A DNA stretch of 64,000 nucleotides from the NCBI GenBank assembly GCA_035610365.1, contig CM069432.1, positions 107,217,529 to 107,281,528 on the forward strand, given 5' to 3'. The DNA comes from Aquatica leii (lineage: Eukaryota > Arthropoda > Insecta > Coleoptera > Lampyridae). Position numbers and translations under genes: made by a program. Under the pieces are notes generated by a model. That model saw nothing but the letters and a program-made list of their open reading frames with translations. It ran no database searches and was not told the DNA's origin. Positions 12,894-26,831 of this stretch are shown piece after piece. Numbering within the stretch: position 1 is the first letter of the stretch; every line of letters starts with the position of its first letter.

Positions 12894-13864
12894 GGTCTGG
12901 GTTGTCCCTGTGCGATTCGTTGATTGTTGAATCGAAAATCGATTCACAAAAATTATCGATTATTCTTGATTAATCGATTGATTGTTGACAAATTCGGTTC
13001 GAATCGATTCAATTAAACATCAATGTACTTTATTAATAAGTGAATCGAATTGAATTCGTTCTTAATTTTGAGTTTTAGTCGCAGGAATATGGAGTAAAGA
13101 ATATTATACAGAACAAACGTATAAATTTATAGATTATTCTAATGTAGGTACAAATTATACACACAATACGTGTGGAAATGTAGATATTTTCAGTATTTAG
13201 TATTTATAAACCATATTTATCGCAATCATAACGAATGTTCCGCATGTTCAGCAGTTAATGAAGTTATAGAATCTTCCACTATATCTCTGAAGATTCTTTC
13301 CGAGCACACTAGTGACCGGAGCGGAGTATTTTTTAACTAATTTAGTCGGATAAAGTTTATGATTTATTTTTCACCAATATAATGGATTTATTTCTAAATC
13401 TCCACTCGGGTTGGGTAATTAGCCTAGAAATTCTTTTTCAAGGGCTACGTCTTTGCTGATTGGTACGGCAACACTAGTTCTTGATTTTTCTGAAAAAAAG
13501 TACCTTCTTTAGCACGTTGTTAGTTTGAATTCACCAATTTAAAAATGCCACAAAGTTTTTCTTTAATCTCGTTTGCCACTATTAAAATCTGCACTCTCAT
13601 TTTTGAATCTAACAAAAAATAAAGATTTTTTAAGAAAATTGTTTGAGACAAATCGTTCGTCTTTTTTTCAGCATTGTATATAATATTTTAGAATCTTTTT
13701 GCTCCAGCGATTCTTTGAAAATAAGTTCGGTATCGGCATTGTCTTCATTTTTTTCATCTGACAGAGCATTCTGATTTGTATATGAAATTATGATATTTTT
13801 ATAAATTGGAGTTGTAGTTGATGCGGTAACAGTTTGTTCAGATGCAATTTTTTTTCAAATGGTG

Positions 13865-14430
13865 TCATAAAGTGATGTCATAAGTTTTTAAAATGGCAAT
13901 CTCACCGGGATTCAAAATCGTTTGTTTTCTCTGTGAGTCTTTTTCAAACAATTTAATTAATTTTAAGCGTTCTTCCACGCCTTGTCGGTGTATACGAAGG
14001 AAAATGGCAGTTTTTTCATTGGAATTGTGAATGATTACCAATTGTCTTTGCATTTTAGAACTATAAGCAAAGTAACTGTGAATGTTTTGATTTTATTTTG
14101 GAAATGGCACTGTTCAGAGTATTACCGAAACAACGCATGTTGACAAAATTTAATAATCCCATTGCCGCTACTACATTAGCTCCAAAATCCATTGTACAAG
14201 TTGCAATTTTATCATAGTCTATGTTCCATTCATCTATAATACCTTTTATAATTGCAGAGATATTTGGTGCCGTTTCGGCTTGATTGATGATTCGACATGC
14301 CAGACAAGCTGAGTTTAATTCTCAATTTGCATTAATTAAATGAGCTGTTAGACTTAGATAAGGTTCATTTGCCGAACTAGTTCAACAATCCGTTATTAAT
14401 AAGATGATATCAGCACTTCAATATTTTCAG
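13865..14430 (-). pseudogene. hAT transposase relic
   Basis: On the minus strand a frame between about 14390 and 14100 reads, across stops, through TSSANEPYLSLTAHLIN, ELNSACLACRIINQAETAP, a block ending DEWNIDYDKIATCTMDFGAN and a block beginning MRCFGNTLNSAI. These match the RNase H-like core of BED-finger hAT transposases, including the DFGAN segment with its likely catalytic Asp. At least one Trp codon has become a stop. The 62-codon frame at 13865-14053 is a continuation in a shifted frame. No boundary was found; Gly/Asp-poor AT-rich sequence continues on both sides. Confidence 0.7.
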
Positions 14431-16217
14431 TAATTTGTACGTACGTTGGAGAAAACACTTTTAGGAAATTTTTGAACCCTTTTTTCTACAATATAAAAGG
14501 TAGTAAATTGACCACAATCATATACGTTAGTGCGTCAGCTGATTTCTTGTAAATTTTTCGTGGTGAAATCGTAATTTGCTTTAAGACTTGAGAAGAGGTT
14601 CTACATTCTGCTAAAAAATTAATGTTTTCTGTGTAATTGGTATTTCAGTCATACTCATAACAAATGATGCTGAGAGTGCATTTGATTCTCAATCACTCTC
14701 TTGGTCCACCAAACCAACAAAACCTCTGTAATAAGAGAAGAAATTACTGTGATGATAACCATCGCACAAAGTTTACTTACGATTCGAGATAATCTTCGCA
14801 TTTATTGGAAGACCTATACATATTTTGTTGTAATTTTAATTAAAGTTGCTGACTTAACAAAGTTGTTCATTCTCATCATCAATGAGCTGCATTTTAGTTC
14901 CTCTCTTAATGACGAGCAATGGCAGACTATAGTTTTAACTATAAAGGTCTCAGCTATTTAGTTATAAGTAAAGAGATCAGTGATAATTTAAGATTTAAAT
15001 AAACAAATCAAGAAGTACAGTGGTAAATTTCATTGAAGATGCAACCTGCAATGTTTTGCGAAACGTCAGTTTGTTTGGGTTCACGAACGACAATACGGCA
15101 AAGGCCAAGTTCTACTTCTTGTCTTGGCTCTCAAGAAGGAGTGACTAGGACCAAGCCTAAAAGTCTGGGTGTTTAACTACGACGCGGTCTAAGCCGAAAG
15201 TCGCTTATAATCATAAACAAAATAACCGCTCTAAAAGCCTCAATGGCAGACTACAATTTTAGCTATCCGTATTATGTCAAGATCAGTGATTGAATAATGT
15301 TTGTTTCTTCTTTTTTTTGAATCCCCTGAAAAGGACAAAATAGCTACTAGCTGGCTTCAGGTGTGCGGTTTCCTTGCAACTGTATGGCAAACGTACGAAG
15401 TATTTCTGTTGCTTACAGAATCTTATTAGGTAATTTTATATAGTTACGTTTATGTCTCTTCAGGACCACAATTTTTTTATGACCCGTTCATTTCTGTAAG
15501 AAACATTGTTGTTATACTTAGTTTTAAGATATCTTTTGATACTATATTTGTAGGCTTTTTCAATATGTAACTTACTACCAAACTGTGGCAGTTCATGAAC
15601 AAGTGGATTACTTCGTCTTTTGGATTTACGACAAATTAATATGTCTATTACACTAGTTTACAGCATGCTGAGGTTTAAATAGAAACATGCGCCAATGTTT
15701 TATATATGTTTACATATTACTAAGTTGGTTGATTTGTTTCTATCACATAAAATTTTTGCAAAATTTACTAATAAACATCTAAATATTATACTCACATGTG
15801 AATAACTGTATAGTTTCTGTCACATGTACAGGTTTTTATGTTCTTTAATTGGTTATCTGTAGGTATTAAATTCACAAGTACAACATCTTGTGCAAGTTTA
15901 ATTTGTTTGGCTTGTTTACATGGTCCATTCACAGAGCCTACATACATATATTAATAAGTATCTTATGCAGTTACAGTACTTATGCAAATACCGTTGCGTC
16001 GTGAGTTGTTATTGTGCGTCAAGTTTGTTTTAATATGGCAACCAGAAAGTGTAAAAACAATCCGGACGTATTTTGTTATATATGTGGTTAATTTGTTCCT
16101 GTTAAGCAGAGACGAAATATTACAGATTTTTGTACAAAAATTTTATCATGCTTTCTTTGATAAAAAAAACTAGGCGATCAAAATAAATCGTGACAACCAC
16201 ATAAAGTATGCCATACA
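14431..16217. other. Non-coding stretch
   Basis: The left part, up to about 14700, may hold more of the degraded hAT transposase. The rest shows no recognisable gene. The open frames at 14701-14961 and 15982-16173 have no family features. Confidence 0.4.
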
Positions 16218-17946
16218 CAGTGTTGTGCATTATCTAGATGAAATTATATAGATAATTCATCTAGATAATTTTTGATAATCTTTTTTCTTATCTAGATAAA
16301 AGTATTGAACATTATCTAGATGATTATCTTAGATGATCTTTCGGTTATCTATCATGAAATTATCTAGATGATTTTTTAAAAGTAACATACATTTTTTTGT
16401 TTAGATTTGTTGTTTTGTAATTTTTATATTTACAAACATAATATTGTTTGTAATGTCTGTGGTAATGTAATACGGTCCAGATCGCTAAAACCTGATAAAT
16501 AATCGCCGTAGATGTTTCGCATTTTTGCAGCTATTCTGCTGACAAAAACTAGACTCACGTAACCTTGAGCGTAAATACATGCAATACGAGATATAAACAA
16601 AAACACAACTCAAATTACTTTTTGAAACTGAACCAATTGCTTGCGATAAGTATCTTATCGTCTTTAGAAACAATAATAAGCTTTTTGATATACGTACATT
16701 TATTCAATACATTATCTTGCACGATTCATACATTGAGATTAACAGCTACTAATTTTGTAGTTTTGAAAATTTAATTAGTTGAAGTGCCTACACAGCAAAA
16801 CTATGCCCATATAAAAAAATGCTTGATTCAAAAAGAGAAAATTCATGACTTTTTGAGCCGTTGAAAGCGACAAACCTCGATACACGTGATTAAGAGTTCT
16901 TTTAGAAGACTATTTAAGTCATGGAGCTTTTAGCTTACTCTTTGAATCAACTTGTTGAGTAAGTAATGTTAACGTTAAATTAAAGTCGCAATAAGATCCT
17001 AATGTAGACCGCGTAGAATAAAAACGCCCCTATGTAGATCTATGATGTAAATTATCATAAGAGTAAAATTACTGACAACGAGTCAAATATAATTAACAAA
17101 ACTGCAAAGCCAAAATGCTTTTTTAACATTTGGATTTGTTGCACTTACAATTACAAAAAGTACTGAGCAGAGCATAAACTGTTCAAAATAACCCAAATTT
17201 TTTAGAAGAAACAAAACTGCTTGCTTTTTTTTTTAAATCAATAAAGCTAATTCTTTAAGTGATCGCTGATATAAACTGCTCAAAATTTAAAATATAATAA
17301 ATTTTTGAAGATTATTTGGTTTTTTGTGAAAAATTTGCTTAAAATATCGAACTACAAATGATAAACTTAAATTTAAAAAGAAAAAGCAATAATTCAGGGA
17401 GTGTGATTAAAGGCTATGAGCGATAATTTTTTAATCTGTTACAAAGGAAAACTAATTAAGTTTACTAGAGACTTCTCCATTTGTGAAAAAGTTATTAATT
17501 AAACATATCAATTTCGGCGCTAGTTGAAAGACTATAGTCCTGATTCCTGATAGTGTAAGTTTTGCTTAGCAATGAAAATTTTGAAAGGACCATATTGTAT
17601 CAAGAAATTTGTTTTATATTTTACAATAGTAGGTCTTTAAATCAATAAAATTTCTGTCATGTTTTTTTCGATTTTTATTTTTTTTTCAATTTGTCTTTCA
17701 GTTTTTTAATTAGTTAATTTAATAAACAATAAATTGGTATTGATGATGATGATAATTAAATGGTAACAATTAATTATTACCTGTTTGTACCTATTTGATA
17801 GAATCATCTATCGTATTATCTACGTAAATTATAGATTATCTTATCTATTATCTAGATAAATTCTTCAACTTTTATCTAAATCGTTATCTAGATTAAAAAA
17901 TTGGAAATTATCTATTATCTCATCTAGATAAAAATTTAATTATCTA
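16218..17946. mobile_element. Non-autonomous hAT-type element, 3' terminus missing
   Basis: The left end cagtgttgtgcattatctag and the body match the complete copy at 34831-36585 almost throughout, including the atctagat-rich subterminal blocks at both ends. The right end stops at aatttaattatcta and lacks the final tgcacaacactg. It is followed by cataca, which equals the last six bases of the 8-bp left flank gccataca. This looks like a small deletion that removed the terminus plus two bases of the target duplication. There is no transposase frame. Confidence 0.8.
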
Positions 17947-19397
17947 CATACATCTATAGAAATTGAGTAACGGAAAATATGCGTGCTTTCCATTAGCTGT
18001 TCCTATGTTGTGGCGCGAGCCAGTAAGCTGTGCTGAATGTTACTTTATTTCTCGAAAATCTTAGACAAATGAGCGAAGAACACGAAGAAGTTTCATCAGG
18101 ACATAAAAGAAATGGAACAGAGGCGCCAAAGAAAGTGAAATTCGAGAACATGATGGCCGACTACTACTGATGTTTGAATTTTGAGTTGATAAAAAAACGA
18201 ACGGCTTTTTCAAACAAAAAGATAAATGTCCGATTAATTAAACGTTTCAATTTGGATTAATACTATTATACAGCTATGTATCTTTTTGTAAATATATTAC
18301 AATACATATCAATTTTCCTTATTAAATAGAATAAAGTTATACACGTTCGTAAAAATCGATACTTTTTTTGTTAAATTGTGTTATATCTGAGTGTGATAAG
18401 AAAAATAAAATCATATTTGAAATCACAACATATTTAGTCAATATCAATTTACACCTCAGCGAAAAAACTTAAATTTGTAAACTAGTGTTATCTAACGGCA
18501 AAGTGAGTCTCGACTCGAAAATAATATTCGTTCTCAGCAATTACGGTGGCAATGCTTATATTTCTGAACCTGTATCCAGTTTTATGCAACGGGTTTTGAA
18601 GAAGGTCCACATCACGAGATCATAGTTTGTGTTGATTCCGGCTTCATACTATCAGTAGGAAGCTCATTTAGAAATTGGGTGCGATTAGGAGTTCTCTTTC
18701 TATATGAAAGCTGTGATAAGTACAATCATCTCTAGGTGTTCTTTCTGAAGCTACACTTTGTTTTGATCTTCGCCGAATACTATTAAAAAGCGACAACTTT
18801 TGATGTTACTTTTTAGTTGATAGATCTCTAAGCTTTTCACATTACGATGCACTTTAATCTGTAATTACACTTAATATCCCACTAGTAACCAGGAAAGTGA
18901 AGGTTTGAACTGTGACCGGGTATGTGTTACCCGCTAATTTTATACTTCTTAACTATGGTCACGTTGATAGTACTTCTACAAACCAGTTTATTTAAAAACA
19001 TTTTTTTTAAAATTATATATAAGTTAATCGTTAGAAGCAATATATTTTTTTCCCTTAATTTTATTATTGCAATTCGTATATAGAATAAAAATTTAAATGT
19101 TAATGTAAATAAAAGTAGTAAATTTCTGCTAACTAACATGAGAAACTGTGATTACATAAAACACATTATGAAATTGGAACAACATATGGCGAATAGTGTA
19201 TGAGAATTAGTAGCGTAACTCACATTTCTAAATTATCAACAATTGTTATTTTCAAATGCAATTATACTGATTTAACGGTACAGTGAAAGTTTTGTATAAT
19301 GTAATCAAATTGATAATAGTATTATATTATTTAATACTTAACTGTTCCTGCTTATTACAGTTTTATTGTAAATGGTAATTTTGTTTTTATAACACAG
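17947..19397. other. Non-coding end of Homer intron
   Basis: No gene seen. The last part, before the acceptor at 19397, is AT-rich. A short basic frame near 18069-18170 (reading MSEEHEEVSSGHKRNGTEAP) resembles a fragment of some zinc-finger transposase N-terminus but is too short to assign. Confidence 0.4.
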
Positions 19398-19540
19398 GGG
19401 GAGGAGATATTGCCGACGAACTTAGAAAAGAAATTCAAAATCTACGTCATCGTGTTGAAATGTTGGAAACGGAACTTGAAACAAAAAACAAAGAAGTTCA
19501 ACAGCTGTCTTCGTCTCATAAAATATCGGACCTTACTCAG
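19398..19540 (+). CDS. homer: Homer, penultimate coding exon (coiled coil)
   Basis: Acceptor aacacag, donor gtaacg. Two bases complete a Gly codon split with the upstream exon, then 47 full codons follow. The translation (GGDIADELRKEIQNLRHRVE, then LETELETKNKEVQQLSS) has the heptad pattern of the Homer C-terminal coiled coil through which Homer tetramerises. Open throughout. Confidence 0.92.
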
Positions 19541-19592
19541 GTAACGCTTAAACATATTTATTTACATCAATTTATTCGTGTATTGCGTTTAG

Positions 19593-19778
19593 AATCTTCA
19601 ACGAGAGAACCAAGAGTTACAAACAACTGTTAAACTGGCACAGTCTGAGTTGGATGTAGCGTTAGGTGCTCACGAATCACAGCGACAAGTGCTGTTAACT
19701 TTAAATCAGCAGTTTGCATCGAGAGTTCAAGAATTAGCTACTATCCATGATGAGATAACTACTGCGCTACAAACGTGA
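19593..19778 (+). CDS. homer: Homer, last coding exon
   Basis: After a 52-bp intron this phase-0 exon of 61 codons plus stop encodes more coiled coil (NLQRENQELQTTVKLAQSEL) and finishes with RVQELATIHDEITTALQT and a TGA stop at 19776. The EL..IH.EI..ALQ ending is the leucine-zipper-like C-terminus of insect Homer proteins. The three exons of the window encode about 171 residues of the C-terminal half. A candidate 3' UTR follows, but no polyadenylation site could be chosen with confidence. Confidence 0.92.
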   Translation, partial: NLQRENQELQTTVKLAQSELDVALGAHESQRQVLLTLNQQFASRVQELATIHDEITTALQT

Positions 19779-21435
19779 GAATCTTTTACTGCAAGCTGGT
19801 GTTTTATCTACAGCACTGCCTATATTTTCATGCATTTATAGGTTGGTGTTTACCAATACCAAACTTGCTTAAGTGATTGTTAACAAGGGTTGTTCCATTA
19901 TTCATGTTCGTACTATATATAAATGCATTTATGTTGAGTTTGTGCCATCTTTTACATAAACAAATTATATATTTTATTACTAGGGCACAAATATTAGTAT
20001 TACTCTGTAATTAAAAAGAAATGTAGGTTTACTGAGAAGGCAAACTTTGAAATACAGATTTTTTTTGAACTTTTATCTTACAGAACTACCTATCAATTTT
20101 ATTTAATTAGGTACTTTATGACAATTGTTAGCATTGATGTGACCAAACCAAAGATAGTATTCATGTCAAATATATTGATGATTAGGATAAAAAATATATT
20201 AATTGTTTAATGTACTTCAGTATAACAATTAACGAATAGTACGGTTTTATTGGCGTAACAATCTGACTAAAAATAACTTTTTTAAAATTATTGTACAGGA
20301 TTTAATTTTATAACAAAACTGCCATATGCCGTTGCGTAAAATTTATATAACAAATGTCAGATTTGCATTTCGTAAGTTATTACGTTAATTTAGTTTATTT
20401 GCTCAACAATTTAAACGATTTTATTGCGGACAATAATCTCAAACAATATACACAAAGTTTATTGTGTGTAACGGTATTTAAAGCCTAATAACGATTGATT
20501 CCTACAAACCGTATTTTCTTTGCAGTTATCGATTTTTTTATGATAAAATATGAAACATTAAACTGCCTAAAATTTGCATTCGTAATAATGTAAGACAATT
20601 GAGCTTTACTACTATTAATTCTACGTTCTCTGAATATAAATAACTTTTCAATTATAACTGAACGGTGCACATAGATTAGATATTTTAGAAATATTAGTAC
20701 ACGTAGCGTTAGCTATTGTATGCTCAAAACAGCGTTTAAATGAAGTTTAACCGATTCAATTCGCATGTGATTTTTAGTATTATAAGTTTAAAATTCACTT
20801 TTTATTGTAAGGTTTTTTGGTAATCTTGAAATTTTGTTTAGCAGCTGAAATGTTTTGTTTAAATTATTTTTCTATACATTCAAACTTGTGTCAAAAAGAT
20901 ACTGAATAATCTGTTGGTCCATTATCTCCCATGAATATTATTTCTTAGTTTTTTTTTTGTTTTACTTGCTTACTTTTGTTATATGCATGTTATTTTTTAG
21001 ATTTTTAAGATTTTATAAAATAACGTTACACTGTTGTCACCTTAGTTATTTTTTCTAACAAGTTCTTCCGAATAAAATCTATAGCGAAAACCAACGTTCT
21101 ACTTTTCTCAGGGGTTCTGAAGTGTCGAGACTTATTACCATCTTGTTAAAGATAGGACATTCTTAGCACCATTTTGAAAACAGGGTTTTTGAATCTTTAA
21201 CAATTTTAAAAACATTTTAAAAGACAAAAACGTAGTTTACCCAAAGAAGTACATAGGGAGATAATGGGTTAAAAAATGTTCGTACAGAAATTGATACGAG
21301 TGTTAATAGTTATAAATGGGTAAATTTAATGACAGGTTATAATAGTAAACATCTCTGTAAGAGTATAATAGAAACTATGCCAAAGTTTTTCTTTTTACCA
21401 GTTTTAATCTAGGAAAACTTTTTTAACGATGCATG
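19779..21435. other. Homer 3' flank, non-coding
   Basis: Probably begins with the Homer 3' UTR. No other gene recognised; the minus-strand frame at 20485-20670 has no family features. Confidence 0.45.
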
Positions 21436-21598
21436 CAGTGCCGTAGCCTGGATTTGTGCTTGGAGGTGGTTCACATTTTAAGAACTAGTTTTAAGCAAAA
21501 ATATAGTTCTTGTTTATCATGAATTTACTTCTATGTAAATTCAAAACATTAAATTTGTTTTATACCAGTTTCATAGCCATTTTCTGGTTACGCCACTG
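21436..21598. mobile_element. Short hAT-type MITE candidate
   Basis: The left end cagtgccgtagcctgg and the reverse complement of the right end (cagtggcgtaaccaga) are similar inverted termini 163 bp apart. The 8-bp flanks do not match clearly, so the call rests on the termini only. Confidence 0.4.
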
Positions 21599-24500
21599 GT
21601 TGTATATGTTAGACTTTGTTTTCGTATTTATTTATGACGCATTTATACATTAAAAACATATATTGATTTGAACAGCAAGTGCATTTAATATCCAATTCAA
21701 TTCAACTTTATTGTCTTATCTTAATTTTTTTAATCAAAAGATTTTCCAAATAAGTTTTCGAACAGTACACAAGATGCATGAAAGAATGATTAAATTTAAA
21801 CAAGAAAAACGTTAAGTTTATGATGATAACGAAAAAACGTTGTATAAACACTTGCACTTACAACTGAACTTTCATTATTTAATAGTTGTTACAGCTGTTA
21901 ACGTTTGTTACTGTTTATAAGCTTATCATTACACACCAGTGTGGTTAATCTCTTAATATATGAACCATCAACTAAATAGATTTTGATATTGCCTGAAAAA
22001 AATATAGTATATGTAATTTTTCATAAAGTAACGTTAAAAGCCAGTATGATTTTCAATGACTGAAGATTATCATATTGTGATTATAATTTTGTTTGCATTA
22101 ATTTTTTCTTTGTTATAAAGTATTATGAATTTTTAGTAATTATGACAATAATCTTTACATAGTCAATTTTTAAACATAGCACAACATTGAATTGTATTTT
22201 TATTGTGTTCTAGTCTTAACGATAATTAATTCTTATACAACTCAATTTAACAGTGTTTTTAAATTATATATGTAGACTAAATTACCATGGCTTTCTTTTT
22301 TTTCTTTTGGTATCGAAGTTTATGGAATTCCAATTATATTACATTATTTCTTTTACTAAAAGTACCATTATAGGCTAGTTGGATGTTTTAAAGATATGTA
22401 TTTCATTTGGAATTAATTAGTAGTTAGCGCCTGTTACTAATAAAAAAATTTTTACAAAATTTTGAATTGGTATATTAATAGATAACCATACGCATAAGTG
22501 AATACTGCTATAGTAGCCTTTTCAGTACAGCTGTTCTCTTCGGTAAAGATATAACAATATGAAACATAGTAACAATTTGGCGTGCTTAAATATGTACATT
22601 CTCAATACATAGAAGGAAAACTACATATCTCATATTTGCACGCGTGAGAAATTTACATCTGCTTACTATACTCTATTTTTAAATTACGAAAAGCGGGAGA
22701 ATCAAAATGTTTATTGATCTAACCAGCATGACTCCATATTCACAAACAATACAACCAGCTTCAGTTTTTATAGAAACCGATTTTTGAATCAAGCCTAAAC
22801 GATAAATCTTCATTATGATAAAGCATAGACATTTAAAACGACTAAATATTATTGTAATGTATTTTACATTGACTTTTTCATAGTTTTATTTATCAATGCG
22901 ATCGATTTTTATATTTCAATGATATCTGATTTCAAGAAATTTCTGTCTTTCTCAGATTTCAAATCTATAAATTGCATTAAAGTATTTTTTAAATTTTTGT
23001 TTAAGTATATTAATTCCACTTGTAGTCCAGTTAGTCATTGTGTACATTTCTTGTGATATTCGTTCCAACTTCATCTTCTACAGTTCGAATGTCTGTTTGA
23101 ATTTTTTTAAACGTAGAATATTATTTAAAAATTTTTTTAATTAGTTTAAGGAGGAAGAAAAACAACAAGTTACTATATTATTTAACTTTCATTCTGATCT
23201 GAGATTTTTATTGAATTTATTCAAGTGCTCGAATATGGCATTTGTGTATGTAAATTTTGTTCATACGTTGATTACCGGGGAAGAGTTGATCTTAGTCCAC
23301 GGACTACAAACTATTAAACAATTCAGTAAAAAAATGTTTGGAATATTTCTTTTTAAGCGTGCAGGTTTTTGAAAAAGTACAATAATAGTATAACTGTATT
23401 TGATTTGATAGCTTCAAAATACAATAAAATCAATAATAATTTGAGCGTGTTGTGTATATTTTTTTAGAAACCAATACAATACTTTAATCGTTTTACTACA
23501 AACATATCAGTATCAATTTTGTTTCGTAATTAGAGCTAAAGTTACTAAGAACATGTGCAAATTCAATTTTAATAATAACTTTGTTTTAATGTAGGAGACA
23601 ATTACTACTTCCATTATAATTAGATTTTTTATTAATAATATACTTTGTTGTTGTATAAGTACCCCTGTAAAATAATCTATAAGCGGAAATCATTATGTAA
23701 TTTATTATTATGGTTTTGGAATAATGAGTTTCTTCAGATGGGTTATGAAATTGTTTGAATGTAATGACAGATTAAATGTATACACTTCATCTGGAAGTGA
23801 AGATATTTCTATACTAGCTATATCACTTTTATAAAGATAGGATTGTTTTAGCAGTACACTTAATTTATTTTTAAGTATTACATTAAGATATAATATGCAG
23901 AATAGTATAGCTTGCATAAAATCATAGTGCAGCTGTATGATATGCCAAATGCTCGTACTGATAAAATAGAAGCACAATTTTTGATTATAGTATTTGTTAT
24001 TCAATAGAAACCTGTTGATGTTTAAATTCAGACCAAGTTATACATCAAGTTACTGCAAAATTTTATTATTCTAGTTATTTTATAGGCTAGGATCATAATA
24101 ATGATATATAATAAAAATTATGAAATTATGTGCGTGGTTATATCTTTTAAAAAATTCCTTTACAGCTCATCATATTCTTTAGTAGTACTCTTTCTTCATA
24201 ATACTTTATTATGATATCCTTCCAATCCTTTTCTCTGTTGAAATAGATGAGAATTCAGCTTTACGAAATTCAACCCGAGAACCATGAATAAAGTGAGTTA
24301 AATGGTGGCGTATGGTAATGCTTGATATTGATCCAACAGTATTGTGTTAAAGTCTGCCTGATTTTTTTTCAGTTCTGTAGAATAATATATAAGTTTAATA
24401 TCTAGTTTGATTAAAGCGGATATAGTGTACTATTAAAAGTTATGTTTATCATCATCAACATCAATAATAAAGATTGAAATGTAACATAACCGTTTCAATC

Positions 24501-26561
24501 AGTGATTATTTCTTATTAGACAGCAATACAAACTAAATGTTGTAAGCATAATGAATAAAACTAAAAATGCTAATTGTGTAATCTTCAAAACAGTCGTCTA
24601 CAACTGTGTCTAAACGTGGCTACTGTGCTTGATTTTGGAGGGTTGTCGGTATAGTTTTTCTCTTTGGAGTAGTCAACCGTTCCGAGCAAGGTGTATCTTT
24701 TTGCCTGTTTTGATACTGTACACCTATAACACAAGCACGTCTTGATGTAATGGGAAATGCGTTCTGTGGGAATGACATACACTGGCATTGGTAAATCGTA
24801 GTCAGTGCTTGGAGTGAGTGCGAGCGCTTTGTTATTTGTTTTGTGTTTGTCATTATAAATATTTTGTACGTTATAAGTGAGACTATCCTACTTATCCGGG
24901 AAAGCCGATATCTGCGAGGAGCGAGCTTGGGAGAGAAGCTCGAGGACGGCTCGTTACTTGATTCTCGATTGACAGATGTGGCTCATCACAGAATTTCTTA
25001 TCAGCATTATTTTTAAGTAACCATGTTAAAAAGGGCATACGTTACCCAAAAATTTTGGAACGATCATACGGAGGCCTTCGTGGATCTCATTCATCGTGCG
25101 TAGTCCAGATGTACTACTAGACTAAAGTATACTATACTAAAAGTAATAAAAGCTATAGTAATTCCTGCGGAAAAACAACAAACTGTGTTTATTGCAAAAC
25201 GTATAGATGGGACTAACTCCTTCAACAAATTATGATGTGTAATTAAGATAGCAAACTGTGGTAAACATCCCTCCAGTAATAAAAATTATGATATTATTAA
25301 CTGACACCGCAAGTTATCTTGACCAAAAAATCGCGATGCACAATACTTTCAGAACGCGTAACACAAAATTTTTTATGCCAACTTTTATAGTATAAATTTG
25401 TTAAAAACAGTTATTAAACTATAGATTTTTAATAAAATGTAATAACATGTTGATAAAACTGAAACCTGTAATGGCAAAATTCAATTGTTTTTTAAATTAA
25501 TTTCACAATTACATAATTTCATTACAATTTAACTTATAAAAAAATGAAACTATTATTGTTTTTTTAAATTGTATGATATAATCATATTTATTTATTAACT
25601 GCCTTAAAAAATTGTTAGTATTATTTCATTTCATGTATGTATATTAATGAATCTGATAGAATGACACACGACGTAAAAAATTAATGATTACTTATGCCAA
25701 CTGCTAATTATATAAAATGCTCTTAAACTTTACCGGCCAAATCCGGAAAAGTAAAACTTCCGGCCAATTATGCTGCTTCCAAAATACATCTAAACGGACA
25801 GAAACACAAAAAATTATTTAAATATAATTTTCGTTTAACCGTGAATAATTATTACATGTTTGGAAAATACAATGCATTTTATAAACGTTTAAGTTTATTC
25901 TTTATTGTAACAAGCGCCGCTGAAGTATTTTTACTGCTGGCGGCACTAAAGTACTTTTGCTGCGGCTTGAATAAACAAAACGTAGAACCTCATAAAAGTG
26001 TCACTTTAGTCTTGCTCAAACTGGCATTCAACTTCTATAATAATAAAAGGTATTTTTTTAATTATTAATTGATACCACGATTTACTTTGATTATTATATA
26101 GTAATTATATAAAGGTAATTAAAGTTTGGAATTTATTTTATCTTCAATAAATCAAGTGATATCTAACAATCAGCGCTATTTTAGACTCGAGCATTATTAC
26201 TTTCTAGAAAGAGAGCGTATAACATGATCACAGTGAACTCTATACTAACTGGAATAGATGCGACCGCACAGAAAAACGTGCAAAGTTTGAATTTATGCAA
26301 CCCGCCGTTATGACGTATCTTCATTTCCTTCTAACCAATAGAATCTAATGGCGCATACCTTGTTATTGATATTAAAATAGATTTATAGCAAATAATAATT
26401 GTTTTTTTAAATTTTTATTGACAATATACACATATTAAACCCCTTAATTAAGTAAATGAATACTATTTATACATTAACAATTTTTAAAAATAATTAATTT
26501 TGTCATTTTTGTCTGACACTGGCCTCCTTGCCAAGCATATCAAAATTTCGAAGTCTTGCAT
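21599..26561. other. Long AT-rich intergenic stretch
   Basis: No gene supported. Overlapping minus-strand frames at 24585-24853 and the frame at 25841-26068 lack family features. Near 25735-25770 gccggccaaatccgg and a second ccggcc word form a small inverted pair. The segment cacagtgaactctatactaactggaa (about 26229-26255) recurs inverted at about 31752-31775. Confidence 0.4.
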
Positions 26562-26759
26562 TGTTGAGAAAGAATTGTAAGCAAAATGTAATTAATATGC
26601 GCGCATGTTCAGTAACATTTATATATTAAGTCGTAATGTAGACCGCGTATAGTACAGACGGTGTTATAACTGTATTCATTTAGTTAATCTTGTAATATAT
26701 CTTAACAGTACAAATTATAGTGTTTCAACCACTGACAACCTGCTTAATAAAGTTTAATA
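26562..26759 (+). repeat. Copia 5' LTR
   Basis: Begins tgttgagaaag and ends gtttaata. Identical by eye to the 3' LTR, which implies recent insertion. Contains the aataaag polyadenylation-like word near its right end. Confidence 0.95.
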
Positions 26760-26774
26760 GGTTATGGGCCCAGT
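26760..26774 (+). promoter_or_regulatory. Copia primer-binding site (initiator tRNA-Met half)
   Basis: ggttatgggcccagt immediately follows the 5' LTR and is complementary to the anticodon stem-loop of initiator tRNA-Met (ctgggcccataacc). Copia-type elements prime from this internal tRNA fragment, not from the tRNA 3' end. Confidence 0.85.
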
Positions 26775-26831
26775 GGACGTGAAATATTAGTAAAGTGGAT
26801 CGTAAATCAGTTTTACGTGTGTACAGTAAAG

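Larger units (their letters stand above)
7274..19397 (+). other. Homer intron (12.1 kb) packed with old repeats
   Basis: The intron begins gtatgt and ends aacacag. It holds a hairpin, a duplicated repeat pair, a long hAT-like element with a SINE-like insert, a (GT)n tract, a hAT transposase relic and a truncated non-autonomous hAT-like copy, all listed separately. The short frames at 7696-7914 and 7957-8178 show no family features. No host exon was recognised inside it. Confidence 0.85.

Noticed and set aside
16485..16774. Overlapping frames in both hAT-type copies (also at 35078-35349)
   Set aside because: Conserved only because the DNA element is repeated; no transposase motifs.
24585..24853. 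Two overlapping minus-strand frames
   Set aside because: Neither shows a recognisable family and they overlap in different frames without splice evidence.
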